Below the pieces are notes generated by a model. That model was not told the DNA's origin, searched no databases, and was given only the letters and a program-made list of their open reading frames with translations. The translations under genes were made by a program, and so were the position numbers. A DNA stretch of 36,228 nucleotides, from positions 1 through 36,228 of IMG/VR virus record IMGVR_UViG_3300028275_000422. One strand, written 5' to 3'. Shown in pieces: positions 20,640-29,599 of the stretch (positions are counted from its first letter, which is position 1; every line of letters begins with the position of its first letter). Origin of the DNA: a virus.

Positions 20640-22186
20640 CACTGAAAATACTTGACAATGTTTTCTCTATTTCCTTTAATATAACCGATACATTCTTTTA
20701 AATCATCTGGAAGATTATTCCATAAATTTGCCATTTCTTGTCCAGCTTCATCTTTGTTATAATTTGTTCCTTGTGCATGTTGGATTTGATGATCATAATC
20801 TCTGATCACTGGTCTCTTCATAATAAAAGAAATTGCATTCATTACAAGATCCCAACCCCACCCCATTTTCATAGTCTCGGGAGTCATAATCTTTAAAAGA
20901 TCTCTCTTGTAAAAATCACCAATCACATCTTTATGAATAAACCATACTGTTTCATCAGTACACGCAACCATTTTAATATTAGAATCTTCAGATTCTAATC
21001 CTTCAATATCAGTCTGATCTGGAGTGTACCAAATGTTAGTTACATCCGGAGCATAAACTCCCCATTCATATAGATTATAATACTTTCTTGCATCATCAAC
21101 AAGTTGTTTCCAATTAGTATATTGAGTATCTCCTTGGATATGAAGTAAAACTTTTTTATCATCTTTAAAGAGTTCCAGTGCTTTAGTAAATTGAGATGTA
21201 AAATAAGCAGAGTCTCCAAGATTAACCCAACCTTCTCTAGTATTATTATCATCACTATTGATAACAGTAACATCATCAAATACTTCTTTCAGTGCATCTT
21301 CAATGGCACAAGTTTTTTCAAACTGACGATTCCAATTAAAAATGAATGGTTGAATATCCTTTACTCTAATTTGAGGAAATCTTTCCAAGTAACCTCTACC
21401 ATTAAGATCCGCATGATCTCCATGATCATTGCTAGTATTTAAATCCTGATAAAGAATCTCAACATAAGGATTTAAAATACGCGCATAGTTTGTAATGTTT
21501 GAAGACTTACCAATAATTGTTTTACACATTGACAAGGTAGTTGCATCAATCAAAACTTCATCACCAGCAAGAATTCTTTCGGCACTATTAGGTTCTGCTT
21601 GAATAGAATAATGAAGACCAGCAGTACTCATCGTGCGTTGATGATCATAATGATGAATTGTGATATCTAGGAAATAATTTTTAAATTCGTCAATTACATT
21701 ACTTTGATCTGTCGTAAGAAATATACAATCATATCCACCAGAATTAAACTCTTCTTTGGCTACCTTTAAGTATTTTTCAATAGCAACAAATTCAGTATGA
21801 CCAACTCCATCAGTTCCACGATAGTGAACACCCAAAGCATTTTTATATTTTTCTTTAGCAATACTATCAATTTTTGCTTGCATTCTTTCATTATAAGGCA
21901 AGTACTTGCGGTACTTATCCAAATCAAAGTCCCTAAAAGATGCCCAAGGATAGTCACAATCCCATCCATCTTGAGAATTAAACGCTTTATTGGCATCATC
22001 AGATACACGAGAGGAATCAAACCAATGATCTGGAGTTCCATACAACATAAACATTGATGGAGAAACGCAGACTTGATTAAGATCAACTCCTTTATTCTCA
22101 AGTGTTCTAAAACTTGTCAAAATAGTAAGATAGTTTGAGAGAAATCCGCGATGCATTCCCTCAACTAACTTAATCTCAAAACTCAT
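20639..22186 (-). CDS. Two-domain glycosyltransferase (fucosyltransferase-like plus second domain)
   Basis: A 515-aa protein. The first half has a NodZ/O-fucosyltransferase-type signature (ALGVHYRGTDGVGHTEF, LTTDQSNVIDEF) as in GT-B enzymes using GDP-sugars. The second half (about 280-515) looks like a separate transferase-like domain rich in aromatic/Asp motifs. The same HYRGTD-type domain recurs in the 280-aa gene at 29600, so the operon holds two related enzymes. A GDP-sugar donor fits with the GDP-mannose epimerase of this operon. Confidence 0.75.
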   Translation of the reverse strand: MSFEIKLVEGMHRGFLSNYLTILTSFRTLENKGVDLNQVCVSPSMFMLYGTPDHWFDSSRVSDDANKAFNSQDGWDCDYPWASFRDFDLDKYRKYLPYNERMQAKIDSIAKEKYKNALGVHYRGTDGVGHTEFVAIEKYLKVAKEEFNSGGYDCIFLTTDQSNVIDEFKNYFLDITIHHYDHQRTMSTAGLHYSIQAEPNSAERILAGDEVLIDATTLSMCKTIIGKSSNITNYARILNPYVEILYQDLNTSNDHGDHADLNGRGYLERFPQIRVKDIQPFIFNWNRQFEKTCAIEDALKEVFDDVTVINSDDNNTREGWVNLGDSAYFTSQFTKALELFKDDKKVLLHIQGDTQYTNWKQLVDDARKYYNLYEWGVYAPDVTNIWYTPDQTDIEGLESEDSNIKMVACTDETVWFIHKDVIGDFYKRDLLKIMTPETMKMGWGWDLVMNAISFIMKRPVIRDYDHQIQHAQGTNYNKDEAGQEMANLWNNLPDDLKECIGYIKGNRENIVKYFQ

Positions 22187-22187
22187 T

Positions 22188-22544
22188 TCAATCTCCTTTA
22201 ATTACACGATAACTATCTTCATCAAAATGTTGCGTTGAAAATTCAAAAAGTTCAGTATCTTCAAGAGCAATCATTTGATGTCTTAATCCACGATAAACAT
22301 GAAACTTATCTCCTTTATTCAGGGTCAGTTCATGTGCTAAAGCAATATCATCTTCATCATAATATTTTAACAAAATTTTTCCAGATTGTAAATAGAAAAC
22401 TTCATCTTTCAATTTATGAAAATGCCAGGAGCATCTTTTACCCTTAACAAAATATAAAAGTTTTCCACAGTACTCTTCTGAATTGACAATCCATTTTTCA
22501 AATCCCCATCCTTTAGGGACAAATTTAATTTCCGAAGAACTCAT
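22188..22544 (-). CDS. Cupin-fold sugar isomerase/epimerase-like protein
   Basis: A 118-aa protein from the ATG at 22544. It is a single cupin barrel: SWHFHKLKDEVFYLQSGKI holds the H-x-H-x5-E metal ligands, and FHVYRGLRHQM the second cupin motif. Similar small cupins act on phosphorylated sugars (mannose-6-phosphate or lyxose isomerase-like) or as sugar-binding proteins. It overlaps the HAD gene by 20 bases, suggesting action on the same intermediate. Confidence 0.75.
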   Translation of the reverse strand: MSSSEIKFVPKGWGFEKWIVNSEEYCGKLLYFVKGKRCSWHFHKLKDEVFYLQSGKILLKYYDEDDIALAHELTLNKGDKFHVYRGLRHQMIALEDTELFEFSTQHFDEDSYRVIKGD

Positions 22545-22848
22545 TTGCGTTAATTCCTTTGTCATCTATGTAGACATCACCAGCAGGTTTACCCATAAAC
22601 AATTTGTGATATTTACAACCCCATTCTTTAAGTTGTAACTCTGTTATATATCTCAAATCTGACTCTGCTAGTTGTGCATTATTATCATATCTACCCATAC
22701 CTCGTGCAGTAAGATAAACAATGTAATGTCCTTCATCATAAAGTTGATTGATTACTTTTATCCTATCTCTTTTTGGTGTAGATGATGAATAACTATCGCC
22801 ATCAGATTTATCACAAATAGTTCCATCAATGTCAACAACGTATTTCAT
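22525..22848 (-). CDS. HAD-family phosphatase, capsule/LPS type
   Basis: A 107-aa minimal HAD fold: nucleophile motif VVDIDGTIC (Asp6, Asp8), YLTARG (motif II) and GDVYIDDKGI (acidic motif IV). This short subgroup is common in capsule and LPS loci, where it removes a phosphate from a sugar. Beside an HldE-like kinase and nucleotidyltransferase it could play the GmhB role (inference). Overlaps the kinase gene by 17 bases. Confidence 0.8.
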   Translation of the reverse strand: MKYVVDIDGTICDKSDGDSYSSSTPKRDRIKVINQLYDEGHYIVYLTARGMGRYDNNAQLAESDLRYITELQLKEWGCKYHKLFMGKPAGDVYIDDKGINANEFFGN

Positions 22849-23581
22849 TAATGTCATCTCCACTTAAAACATAAGTCCCAAAGTTTTGAACTGCTATTGC
22901 AGCTGCCTTGTTAGCGTAAGGTATTGCTTTTTCTATCGTACCACACTCTAGGTAAAAGTAAACTAGTGCAGATAAAAAGGTGTCTCCCGCGCCACAAACA
23001 TCAAATACACTTACTTTTTCTCCAGGGTAAGTTATACCATCATATTCTGCTCCACCAGAACCTCTAGTAATGATAATGTTGTCATGTTTACTTTTTAAGA
23101 GTTTCGATTCATTATCATTAATCTTAATAAAACAATTTGACTCTGGGAGAATTGTCTTTTTACTATCAACAAAAACAGGAATTCTAGAGTTAAAAACTAC
23201 TTCAAATAATTTTTGTTGAGTAATAAATCCTTTGTCATAATCAGAAATAACCAATGCATCATATTTTTCATTTGGTATTTCATATTCCATTGGAGATAAA
23301 GGATCCTCAATATCTACGCGAAGAATTTGATGATTATATTTTTCATCAATATATCTTGTTTTATAAATTTTTTCTTTATTGGTTAGCATATAAACTTCCA
23401 TACCGAATGCTTGGAGATTATCTCTAACATTCCACGCCATCCCATTCTTACTTTCTTTTCTATGAAACTTAAGAATTGGCACTGGTGCTTCTGGATTTAA
23501 TCTTTCACAAGTTCCATAGACATATTCATCGACGCAACTATCTCCGATTAATAATATCTTGTATGGTTTTTGTTGTGGCAT
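22832..23581 (-). CDS. PfkB-family sugar kinase, HldE kinase-domain-like
   Basis: A 249-aa kinase with RfaE/HldE-type N-terminus (GDSCVDEYVYG, ERLNPEAPVPI), GMAWNVRDNLQAFG (equivalent of the GGAANVA loop) and DVCGAGDTFLSAL with catalytic Asp200. Shorter than the roughly 320-residue HldE kinase domain. It probably phosphorylates a heptose phosphate or related sugar. In E. coli kinase and adenylyltransferase are fused; here they are adjacent, overlapping genes (44 bases). Confidence 0.85.
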   Translation of the reverse strand: MPQQKPYKILLIGDSCVDEYVYGTCERLNPEAPVPILKFHRKESKNGMAWNVRDNLQAFGMEVYMLTNKEKIYKTRYIDEKYNHQILRVDIEDPLSPMEYEIPNEKYDALVISDYDKGFITQQKLFEVVFNSRIPVFVDSKKTILPESNCFIKINDNESKLLKSKHDNIIITRGSGGAEYDGITYPGEKVSVFDVCGAGDTFLSALVYFYLECGTIEKAIPYANKAAAIAVQNFGTYVLSGDDINEIRC

Positions 23582-23936
23582 AATCTCCTATCCTATCAAA
23601 GAATATTAATTCAGCAGCATAATAAGAACCTATTACAGACTTACCTTTCCAGTCAGAACCAACAACCATTATATCAGGTTTAAAGGATTTTACCAAACCC
23701 TCAAGTTCTTCATCGCTAGAAAACAGTTTTACCTCATCCACTGCCTTTAGATTTTCTAGAAAAAATTTCCTTTCATCTTGATTATGTATGGGTCTTGTTG
23801 AACCCTTCTTTTCTTTTACTCTTTCATCAGTATCAATACCAACACACAAATAATCACCAAGACTTTTTGCATAATTCAAAAGTTCAAGGTGACCTCTATG
23901 TAGAATATCAAATGTTCCGTTTACAAAAATGTTCAT
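23538..23936 (-). CDS. Nucleotidyltransferase, HldE C-domain-like
   Basis: A 132-aa cytidylyltransferase-fold protein with GTFDILHRGH (H13-x-x-H16), GIDTDERVKEKKG and a late TTKTIQDIINR segment replacing the ISTT-I motif. The family covers heptose-1-phosphate adenylyltransferases and glycerol-3-phosphate cytidylyltransferases. The kinase neighbour favours a heptose-type sugar. Overlaps the SDR gene by 29 bases. Confidence 0.88.
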   Translation of the reverse strand: MNIFVNGTFDILHRGHLELLNYAKSLGDYLCVGIDTDERVKEKKGSTRPIHNQDERKFFLENLKAVDEVKLFSSDEELEGLVKSFKPDIMVVGSDWKGKSVIGSYYAAELIFFDRIGDYATTKTIQDIINRR

Positions 23937-24729
23937 AACAGTTTTTAATCTCTTTTTCTAATCCACTAAACTTTATTCCAAAAGTTTTTAACAATTCACC
24001 AGAACCACAATACGACTTGTCCATCCCTTCTTCCAAAACAGTTACGGGAACTTTATATTCCGATAGACTGTTTATAATCCTAGAAACATCAGACAATTTC
24101 GTTTTTGTTTCATAAACTAAATTAACTTCCTTTGGTAAATCTTTTCTCAATTCAAGATATAAATCAATAACTTTTTTTGTATCTTCTATTCCAAAAAAGT
24201 CCATAAACTTATCCTTAAAAATAACAATTTCTTTCTTAAGGATATAATTTTTTATATTCACAGAGGTAAACATATTATCTGGAGTTTCTGGTCCAAATAC
24301 ATTAAAGAACCTCAAGTTATAAACATGATCCAATTGACGACATCTTTGTGATATAAGACACTTTGCAAAACCATAATAATCTTCAGGAATTATTTCTCCC
24401 ACTTGATTTTCTTTTGCAAGATAAATGTCTTTTTGTCTACCAAATGCAGCACCACTACAAAAATTAATCATTGGAACTTTTTGTGCTGCAAGGTTTTCAA
24501 ACATTTTCATATTTACATAAAAATCGTCAGGAATATCCTGACGAATTCTACGACCACCTTTAATTGCAGCGTGGAGAATAAAATCAATATTATTCTCCTT
24601 TACAAACAAATCAACCAGACCTTTATTTGTATAATCAACATCAGGATAAAAAACATCATGAGTTTTAAGAAGATGCGGTATGACTTCTCTCCCTAAAAAT
24701 CCACGATGTCCAGTAAAAAGAATATTCAT
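23908..24729 (-). CDS. NAD(P)-dependent sugar epimerase/reductase (extended SDR)
   Basis: A 273-aa Rossmann enzyme: nucleotide-binding FTGHRGFLGREV (7-16), then Ser92 and Tyr119-x3-Lys123 (YYGFAK) as catalytic residues, and NVFGPETPDNMF. The GHRGFLG start and short length recall GDP-fucose synthase or RmlD-type enzymes. The substrate is probably a nucleotide sugar made by the neighbours. The start overlaps the transketolase stop (ATGA). Confidence 0.8.
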   Translation of the reverse strand: MNILFTGHRGFLGREVIPHLLKTHDVFYPDVDYTNKGLVDLFVKENNIDFILHAAIKGGRRIRQDIPDDFYVNMKMFENLAAQKVPMINFCSGAAFGRQKDIYLAKENQVGEIIPEDYYGFAKCLISQRCRQLDHVYNLRFFNVFGPETPDNMFTSVNIKNYILKKEIVIFKDKFMDFFGIEDTKKVIDLYLELRKDLPKEVNLVYETKTKLSDVSRIINSLSEYKVPVTVLEEGMDKSYCGSGELLKTFGIKFSGLEKEIKNCYEHFCKRNI

Positions 24730-25196
24730 CTACTTAGGTTAATATAGGAAGGAGAAGAACCATACAGAAATTCTTTAATATTAATGTCTTCTTTATCCTT
24801 TGGTCTAAAAGTTTTTATGTTTGGAAACAAAGAAAGAACTTGTTGGTCTTCACAAGCATAGTGAGAAAATCCACAAACTCCATAGTCATCATCTCTACCA
24901 CTTCCCACAAGTTTAACAGGGATATTCTCGTGGTTTACATAGTTGCGAATAAACTCAAATGGACGATAAAGAACAAATGGAGTAATAGAGTAAACAACAG
25001 GAATAATACCTTCCATTGCCATACCAACTGCCATACCGATCATAAGTTGTTCAGAAGCACCAGGATTAATAACTCTATTCGGAAACTCTTTTCTCAAATC
25101 ATCAAATAATCCATATCCAACATCACCAACCAAAAGAGAGATATTTTCATTCTCTCTCATTTCACTAGTTAGTAAATCTCTAAAAGTTCTTCTCAT
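24726..25196 (-). CDS. Transketolase C-terminal half-like (pyrimidine-binding) subunit
   Basis: A 156-aa protein matching the transketolase pyrimidine/central domain: INPGASEQLMIGMAVGMAMEG with the conserved Glu that activates thiamine diphosphate, VVYSITPFVLYRPFEFIRN, and SGRDDDYGVCGFSH. The usual C-terminal third domain is missing, as in other split TPP enzymes. It works with the adjacent N-terminal subunit (ATGA overlap). It would move two-carbon units between sugars. Confidence 0.85.
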   Translation of the reverse strand: MRRTFRDLLTSEMRENENISLLVGDVGYGLFDDLRKEFPNRVINPGASEQLMIGMAVGMAMEGIIPVVYSITPFVLYRPFEFIRNYVNHENIPVKLVGSGRDDDYGVCGFSHYACEDQQVLSLFPNIKTFRPKDKEDINIKEFLYGSSPSYINLSR

Positions 25197-25816
25197 AGTG
25201 CCTCCAAAGCAGATTGATATTGTTCCTCACTAAAGTTTGTATAATGTGCATGAAGACCTTCTAAACCATAATGATTTACTGTTGTCCTTACAAAGTTTAC
25301 ATATGGATTAAATGCTTTAATCCTATTTTCAAGATAGTCTAAGTCAACAGCATCATAAGCAGCCCATCCATTTGCGTTCACATAAATCTTGAGATTGTGA
25401 AGATTGTTCTCATAAGCAAAACGAAGTGCTTCCCACACAGAACCTTCTGCTGATTCGCCATCAGAAATCATACAGTAAACATTACGATTAGGATTTGCAA
25501 GTGCTCTTCCAACAGCAACTGTAATGCCCATTCCAAGACTTCCTGTTGAGCAATGAAGTTTTACAGTCTCATCTCTTTTTGGATGCTCTCCATATTTTTC
25601 TAGAAGTTCTTCAGCATTAAATCCAAAGTACTTTTCAAGAACAACATATAAAGACACTACTGCGTGACCATTTGAAAGAATAAAAATATCATCTTCATTC
25701 ATTTCACTATAGATCTTATCAATTAGGTCAAGACAAGAAAAGTAACTTCCTAGATGATGAAGTTGCTTTTCATAACAGATATCAAGAAGTCTCCTAGTCA
25801 GTTTTTCATCCGTCAT
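25193..25816 (-). CDS. Transketolase N-terminal half-like (TPP-binding) subunit
   Basis: Starts at MTDEKLTRRLL (25816), about 207 aa. Motifs: HHLGSYFSCLDLID, FILSNGHA, GSLGMGITVAVGRALA, and the TPP/Mg motif SDGESAEGSVWEALRFAYEN with N-A-N. Forms a split transketolase-like enzyme with the next gene. Split transketolases in O-antigen loci are thought to serve unusual sugars. Overlaps the methyltransferase gene by 11 bases. Confidence 0.87.
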   Translation of the reverse strand: MTDEKLTRRLLDICYEKQLHHLGSYFSCLDLIDKIYSEMNEDDIFILSNGHAVVSLYVVLEKYFGFNAEELLEKYGEHPKRDETVKLHCSTGSLGMGITVAVGRALANPNRNVYCMISDGESAEGSVWEALRFAYENNLHNLKIYVNANGWAAYDAVDLDYLENRIKAFNPYVNFVRTTVNHYGLEGLHAHYTNFSEEQYQSALEAL

Positions 25817-26516
25817 AACCAAGAACTCCATCATAAGTAAGTTTCATTGTCTTTTTACCAAGTGATTCAAGTCTTTCAATAACTTTATTCACATTCTCTT
25901 CCATCTTACCAACACCCTCAAAATCATGAACCTCAACATAGATTGCATCAATTTCTTTAATAGCGTCTTCGAATGATGGATCATGCACAACTACATTTTC
26001 AAATCCTTCAATGTCCATCTTTACAAAATTCACTCTCTTTTTCACAGTATTTTTAATAAAATCGGCAAGAGTTGTAGTAGGAACCATGACACTATCAGTG
26101 CCACCAGGATCAATACCATGACGAAGAAAAGAATTCATAGTCGAATTGCTACTATTCAACTGAAACTCTTCTTCTCCATTTTTAGTATGAATAGCAACTT
26201 GATGTGGAAAAATATTTTTTACCTTAAGACTTTTTAAAATATCTCCCATAATTTCAATATGAGATGGAGTTGGTTCTACTGCATATACTTCTTTACAGAT
26301 AGAACTCATATAAAGAGAAAACAATCCAATATTAGCACCAAGATCAACCATTACAACATCTTCATTGTCCTCAAGAAATGAATAAAAACCATCCTCAAAT
26401 TGATCAAGAATTGCAATTGTTTTTGAATGAGGTGTATTATGGTGCTCCAAAAACTTTTTAGATTTGGAAAGATCATATGTTTCAAGATCTTTAATTGTTT
26501 TCAAAATAACAGACAT
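25806..26516 (-). CDS. FkbM-family methyltransferase
   Basis: A 236-aa SAM-dependent methyltransferase with motif I VVMVDLGANIGLFSLYMS, acidic motif II (VEPTPSHIEIM) and the FkbM signature VNFVKMDIEGFENVVV. FkbM enzymes O-methylate sugars or lipids in exopolysaccharide loci; a methylated surface sugar is likely. One base separates it from the upstream glycosyltransferase stop. Confidence 0.9.
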   Translation of the reverse strand: MSVILKTIKDLETYDLSKSKKFLEHHNTPHSKTIAILDQFEDGFYSFLEDNEDVVMVDLGANIGLFSLYMSSICKEVYAVEPTPSHIEIMGDILKSLKVKNIFPHQVAIHTKNGEEEFQLNSSNSTMNSFLRHGIDPGGTDSVMVPTTTLADFIKNTVKKRVNFVKMDIEGFENVVVHDPSFEDAIKEIDAIYVEVHDFEGVGKMEENVNKVIERLESLGKKTMKLTYDGVLGYDG

Positions 26517-26517
26517 T

Positions 26518-27396
26518 TTATTCTCCTAAAATTGTTTGAATGTAATCGCGTACTTCTGATTTAATTATACCATATAACCAGTTATAATGGTCACCATATT
26601 GTTTAATAGTTTCCATTGTACCTACTCCAGCGGCATGAAGTATGCTTGTTCTCAATGGTTCTCCCGTAATTGGGTGATCAATATAAACAGAGTTGTCTTT
26701 TATGTAAAGATTTTTCCAACTCTCACAATGATCTTTTTCTCCCCACTGATTAACTATACCATAAGTTACACCACTTCCCTCTCTATCAATTATTTCACTT
26801 GTATACTTATCTTTTGCATGAAATATATGATTCCAAGTATCTTGTTCATTACGAATTAAGGGCCATGGTTTATAGGTAAAAGTTCTTCCATCACTTTGCT
26901 CAGCAACAAACTTATTAAAGTCTCTCCACTCATACCAAAATTGCTTATCATTTGAAGCAATAAATCCCGCATTAAGAAACTCATTTACACCTATCATTCC
27001 ACCATCGCCATATGGTTCATAAAAAGGACTTACACAAGGTTGTGCTGATCCTGCTTTACCAAAGAAGTTATTGTTTCTAACTCCTATCAATTCTGCATTT
27101 GAATCAATAACTTTATCAAGACTACCAATACAAAAAGAGTCTGCATCAATATGAATTACCATATCATAATCTTCAACTAAAGGAAGACATGTCACGACCA
27201 TCATCCAATCAGAAAACCTAACATTTTCTGCACCAAGCCAAGGATATTCTTTTGTTATATTTTTTGTATCCTCTGTCCCAAAAATATGAAAGTCTATCTC
27301 CGGATGAAAATGATTGATGAGTTTTTGCAACTTATCTGGTCTTAGATAAGGTGCATAGTCATCAGTACACCATGTAGAAACTGCAATCTTTTTCAT
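26518..27396 (-). CDS. GT-A-type glycosyltransferase
   Basis: A 292-aa protein with a nucleotide-sugar fold and the metal-binding DxD motif in DYDMVIHIDADSFCIG (near residue 80); a later ILHAAGVGTM segment may hold the active-site His. Similar to GT8-like enzymes. ATGA overlap with the methyltransferase gene upstream. Acceptor unknown. Confidence 0.75.
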   Translation of the reverse strand: MKKIAVSTWCTDDYAPYLRPDKLQKLINHFHPEIDFHIFGTEDTKNITKEYPWLGAENVRFSDWMMVVTCLPLVEDYDMVIHIDADSFCIGSLDKVIDSNAELIGVRNNNFFGKAGSAQPCVSPFYEPYGDGGMIGVNEFLNAGFIASNDKQFWYEWRDFNKFVAEQSDGRTFTYKPWPLIRNEQDTWNHIFHAKDKYTSEIIDREGSGVTYGIVNQWGEKDHCESWKNLYIKDNSVYIDHPITGEPLRTSILHAAGVGTMETIKQYGDHYNWLYGIIKSEVRDYIQTILGE

Positions 27397-28016
27397 TTTA
27401 TTTTTTTGAAGATAGATGTAAGTATATTTGGATATGAATGCTCGGTCTTACGAATAGAGTCTTCAATATTTGTATGGTTAACATATTCATAATTTTGAGA
27501 CTCAACAAAACTCCTCAAAGATTTTTCATCAAAATGCCAGAGGTGTTCATCTGGTCTTCTATGCTTCCAATTTTCAAACCATTCATCATTAAAATTATGA
27601 CACCAAGGAACACTTATACAAATATAATCACACTGCAGTTTATCTAAAAAGTAAATATCATCAAAATGTTCTAAAGAATCAAAGAAACTAATGACATCAT
27701 AATGACTATCAAAGATATTATCTACAGTTTTAATTTTACTTGGCAAATTAACACCACTAACATCATACCCAAAACAATTTGGAATTATTTCACTACATGT
27801 TTTTAAAAAACTTCCATTCCCGTATCCAACATCAAGAATAGAATTTGGAACTTTACCTAGAGAACCTATAACAAATCCAAGTCTTAGATAAGACATATAG
27901 TTTGTCAATTCGCCATAAGAGTTATATCTAGTATCGACATATTTTTGATCATATGTAATTGGTTTGCATATAATCTGTTTTATTACGCCATTATCATCTT
28001 TTTGATAGTTTTTCAT
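27393..28016 (-). CDS. Class I SAM-dependent methyltransferase
   Basis: A 207-aa protein with motif I SILDVGYGNGSFLKTC, YDVISFFDSLEHFDD (motif after strand 4) and VPWCHNFNDEWFENWKHR, typical of Methyltransf_23-type enzymes in glycan loci. Coupled by ATGA overlaps on both sides. Probably methylates a sugar intermediate. Confidence 0.85.
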   Translation of the reverse strand: MKNYQKDDNGVIKQIICKPITYDQKYVDTRYNSYGELTNYMSYLRLGFVIGSLGKVPNSILDVGYGNGSFLKTCSEIIPNCFGYDVSGVNLPSKIKTVDNIFDSHYDVISFFDSLEHFDDIYFLDKLQCDYICISVPWCHNFNDEWFENWKHRRPDEHLWHFDEKSLRSFVESQNYEYVNHTNIEDSIRKTEHSYPNILTSIFKKIK

Positions 28017-28792
28017 ATTTTTTGATCATATTCAACGATAACCCAACGATTATCATTTAAATGGGAATTTACCAACAGCAATCCATTATCAGCTCTTAGA
28101 TCATGAAAATAAAGATCTGCTTTTAAGTCTAAAGGTAAAGAATCAACTAGACAAAATACAGAACTTGGGGAAACATGAATCTCTGTAGCATTTTCAATGA
28201 CTTTAATCCAATCTAATAGATTATCTGTTATATTATCTTTTATTTTTATGATTGTCAAGTCAGAGTTTTTGCCATTTCTCCAACCAAACATATCAAATTC
28301 ATATTCATCGCTTGCACTTGATGAATCGTGTACAAGAATATAATTTTTTACATTCCCAACTACTTTTTCGTAAAGATCATCCGCTCCCTTTATTTGTTTT
28401 GGTAATTTGAAATTACTATATCTTTCCGAATAAAGAACTTCTGCTTGTTCATAAAACTGTCTCTCAAAATTTATTCCAACCCATTTTGGGGGGCATTGTT
28501 CTCTTTCCAGATAAGTATAAATGACTTTATCATAACCTATTTTAAGGTAATCAAATTTAGTTTCAGAAGACCAATCAGAAACTTCTTTTTCAAGATTATC
28601 CCAATCATTATCAAATGCTTTTGGAATAATATTTGGGAAATCTTGATAGAGACAATCTATTGTGTTATAAAACTTTTTTCTGCATGGTAAATATAAAGTC
28701 TCATACTTTTGTGCATAATGATGCACCATACCATTACAAAGAAAATGATCACCCAAACCAGGATGATGATGAAGAATTAAATTTTTTTTCAT
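28013..28792 (-). CDS. GT-B-like protein, tandem paralogue B
   Basis: A 259-aa protein whose N-terminus, LILHHHPGLGDHFLCNGMVH, recalls the glycine-rich opening of GT9 heptosyltransferases (GLGD). The order of motifs (LYQDFPNII, EHNQ-less FERQFYEQAEVLYSERY, IHVSPSSVFCLVDSL) matches the next upstream gene, so the two are a tandem duplication. Probable transferase; donor unknown. Confidence 0.65.
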   Translation of the reverse strand: MKKNLILHHHPGLGDHFLCNGMVHHYAQKYETLYLPCRKKFYNTIDCLYQDFPNIIPKAFDNDWDNLEKEVSDWSSETKFDYLKIGYDKVIYTYLEREQCPPKWVGINFERQFYEQAEVLYSERYSNFKLPKQIKGADDLYEKVVGNVKNYILVHDSSSASDEYEFDMFGWRNGKNSDLTIIKIKDNITDNLLDWIKVIENATEIHVSPSSVFCLVDSLPLDLKADLYFHDLRADNGLLLVNSHLNDNRWVIVEYDQKI

Positions 28793-29598
28793 TACATTAA
28801 ATGAGAGTATCTAACTATGTTCCAGCGATTAAATCCTGTTGCTAAACAATTTATTTGCTGCATAGTGTTATATCGAATATCATGATAAAAAAGTTTGGCA
28901 TTAATTTTAGTACATACACTATCAACAAGATGAAAAAATCCACTGTTTACACAATGTATCTCTCTTGCATTTTCAATTAGTTTCATATAAGAAAGAACAT
29001 TATTAGTTTGCCCCTTTTTAATTTCAATTACTTTGCTTGGAATTTTTTCATCAGGTCTCCAAGATGAAATTTCTATGGGATATTCATTTCTAAAACTTGA
29101 ATTTTTATGAACTACAATGTAGTCATTATTATCACCAACTAATTTTTCATAGACTTCATCAACATCAGGAATTTTTTTAGGCAAAACAAACTTTTCATAT
29201 CTATCTTTATAAAACATATTTGCTTGTTCATAAAACTGTCTTTCAAAGTTTGGAGCAAACTTTTCTGGATATGCTTCACCTTCTCCTCTTGGAGTATTTT
29301 TCCTCATCATTTCTCGATAATTTAAGTTCTCAAACCCAAGTCTTATAATTGGGTATCCCATCTGTTGAGCCCAAGGAAACATTTCTCTTTCAAGAGTTGC
29401 CCAATCATCATGAAAAGAATGAACAATAATATTTGGATAATCACTATACAAACATTCTAAAGTTTCAAAATACCTATGATGAGTAGGGATATGCAAACGA
29501 TCGGTCATTTTTACATATTCATGAACAATTGCATTACAAATGAAATGATCACCAAGTCCAGTATGATGATGAAAAACTAAATCAGAATATTTTTGCAT
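28792..29598 (-). CDS. GT-B-like protein, tandem paralogue A
   Basis: A 268-aa paralogue of the preceding entry: LVFHHHTGLGDHFICNAIVH, CLYSDYPNIIVHSFHDDW, FERQFYEQANMFYKDRY, IHCVNSGFFHLVDSV. The shared segments run the full length. Its stop shares a base with the paralogue's ATG (TAATG). A GT9-like transferase is the best guess, which would suit a heptose-type donor made in this operon. Confidence 0.65.
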   Translation of the reverse strand: MQKYSDLVFHHHTGLGDHFICNAIVHEYVKMTDRLHIPTHHRYFETLECLYSDYPNIIVHSFHDDWATLEREMFPWAQQMGYPIIRLGFENLNYREMMRKNTPRGEGEAYPEKFAPNFERQFYEQANMFYKDRYEKFVLPKKIPDVDEVYEKLVGDNNDYIVVHKNSSFRNEYPIEISSWRPDEKIPSKVIEIKKGQTNNVLSYMKLIENAREIHCVNSGFFHLVDSVCTKINAKLFYHDIRYNTMQQINCLATGFNRWNIVRYSHLM

Positions 29599-29599
29599 A

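Noticed and set aside
22832-23936. Frameshift breaking a single fused HldE
   Set aside because: The kinase lies downstream of the nucleotidyltransferase, the reverse of the fused order, and each has its own start and stop, so these are two genes rather than a broken one.
24726-25816. A broken full-length transketolase
   Set aside because: The halves are joined by a clean ATGA overlap and both keep their motifs; split TPP enzymes of this kind are normal in glycan loci.
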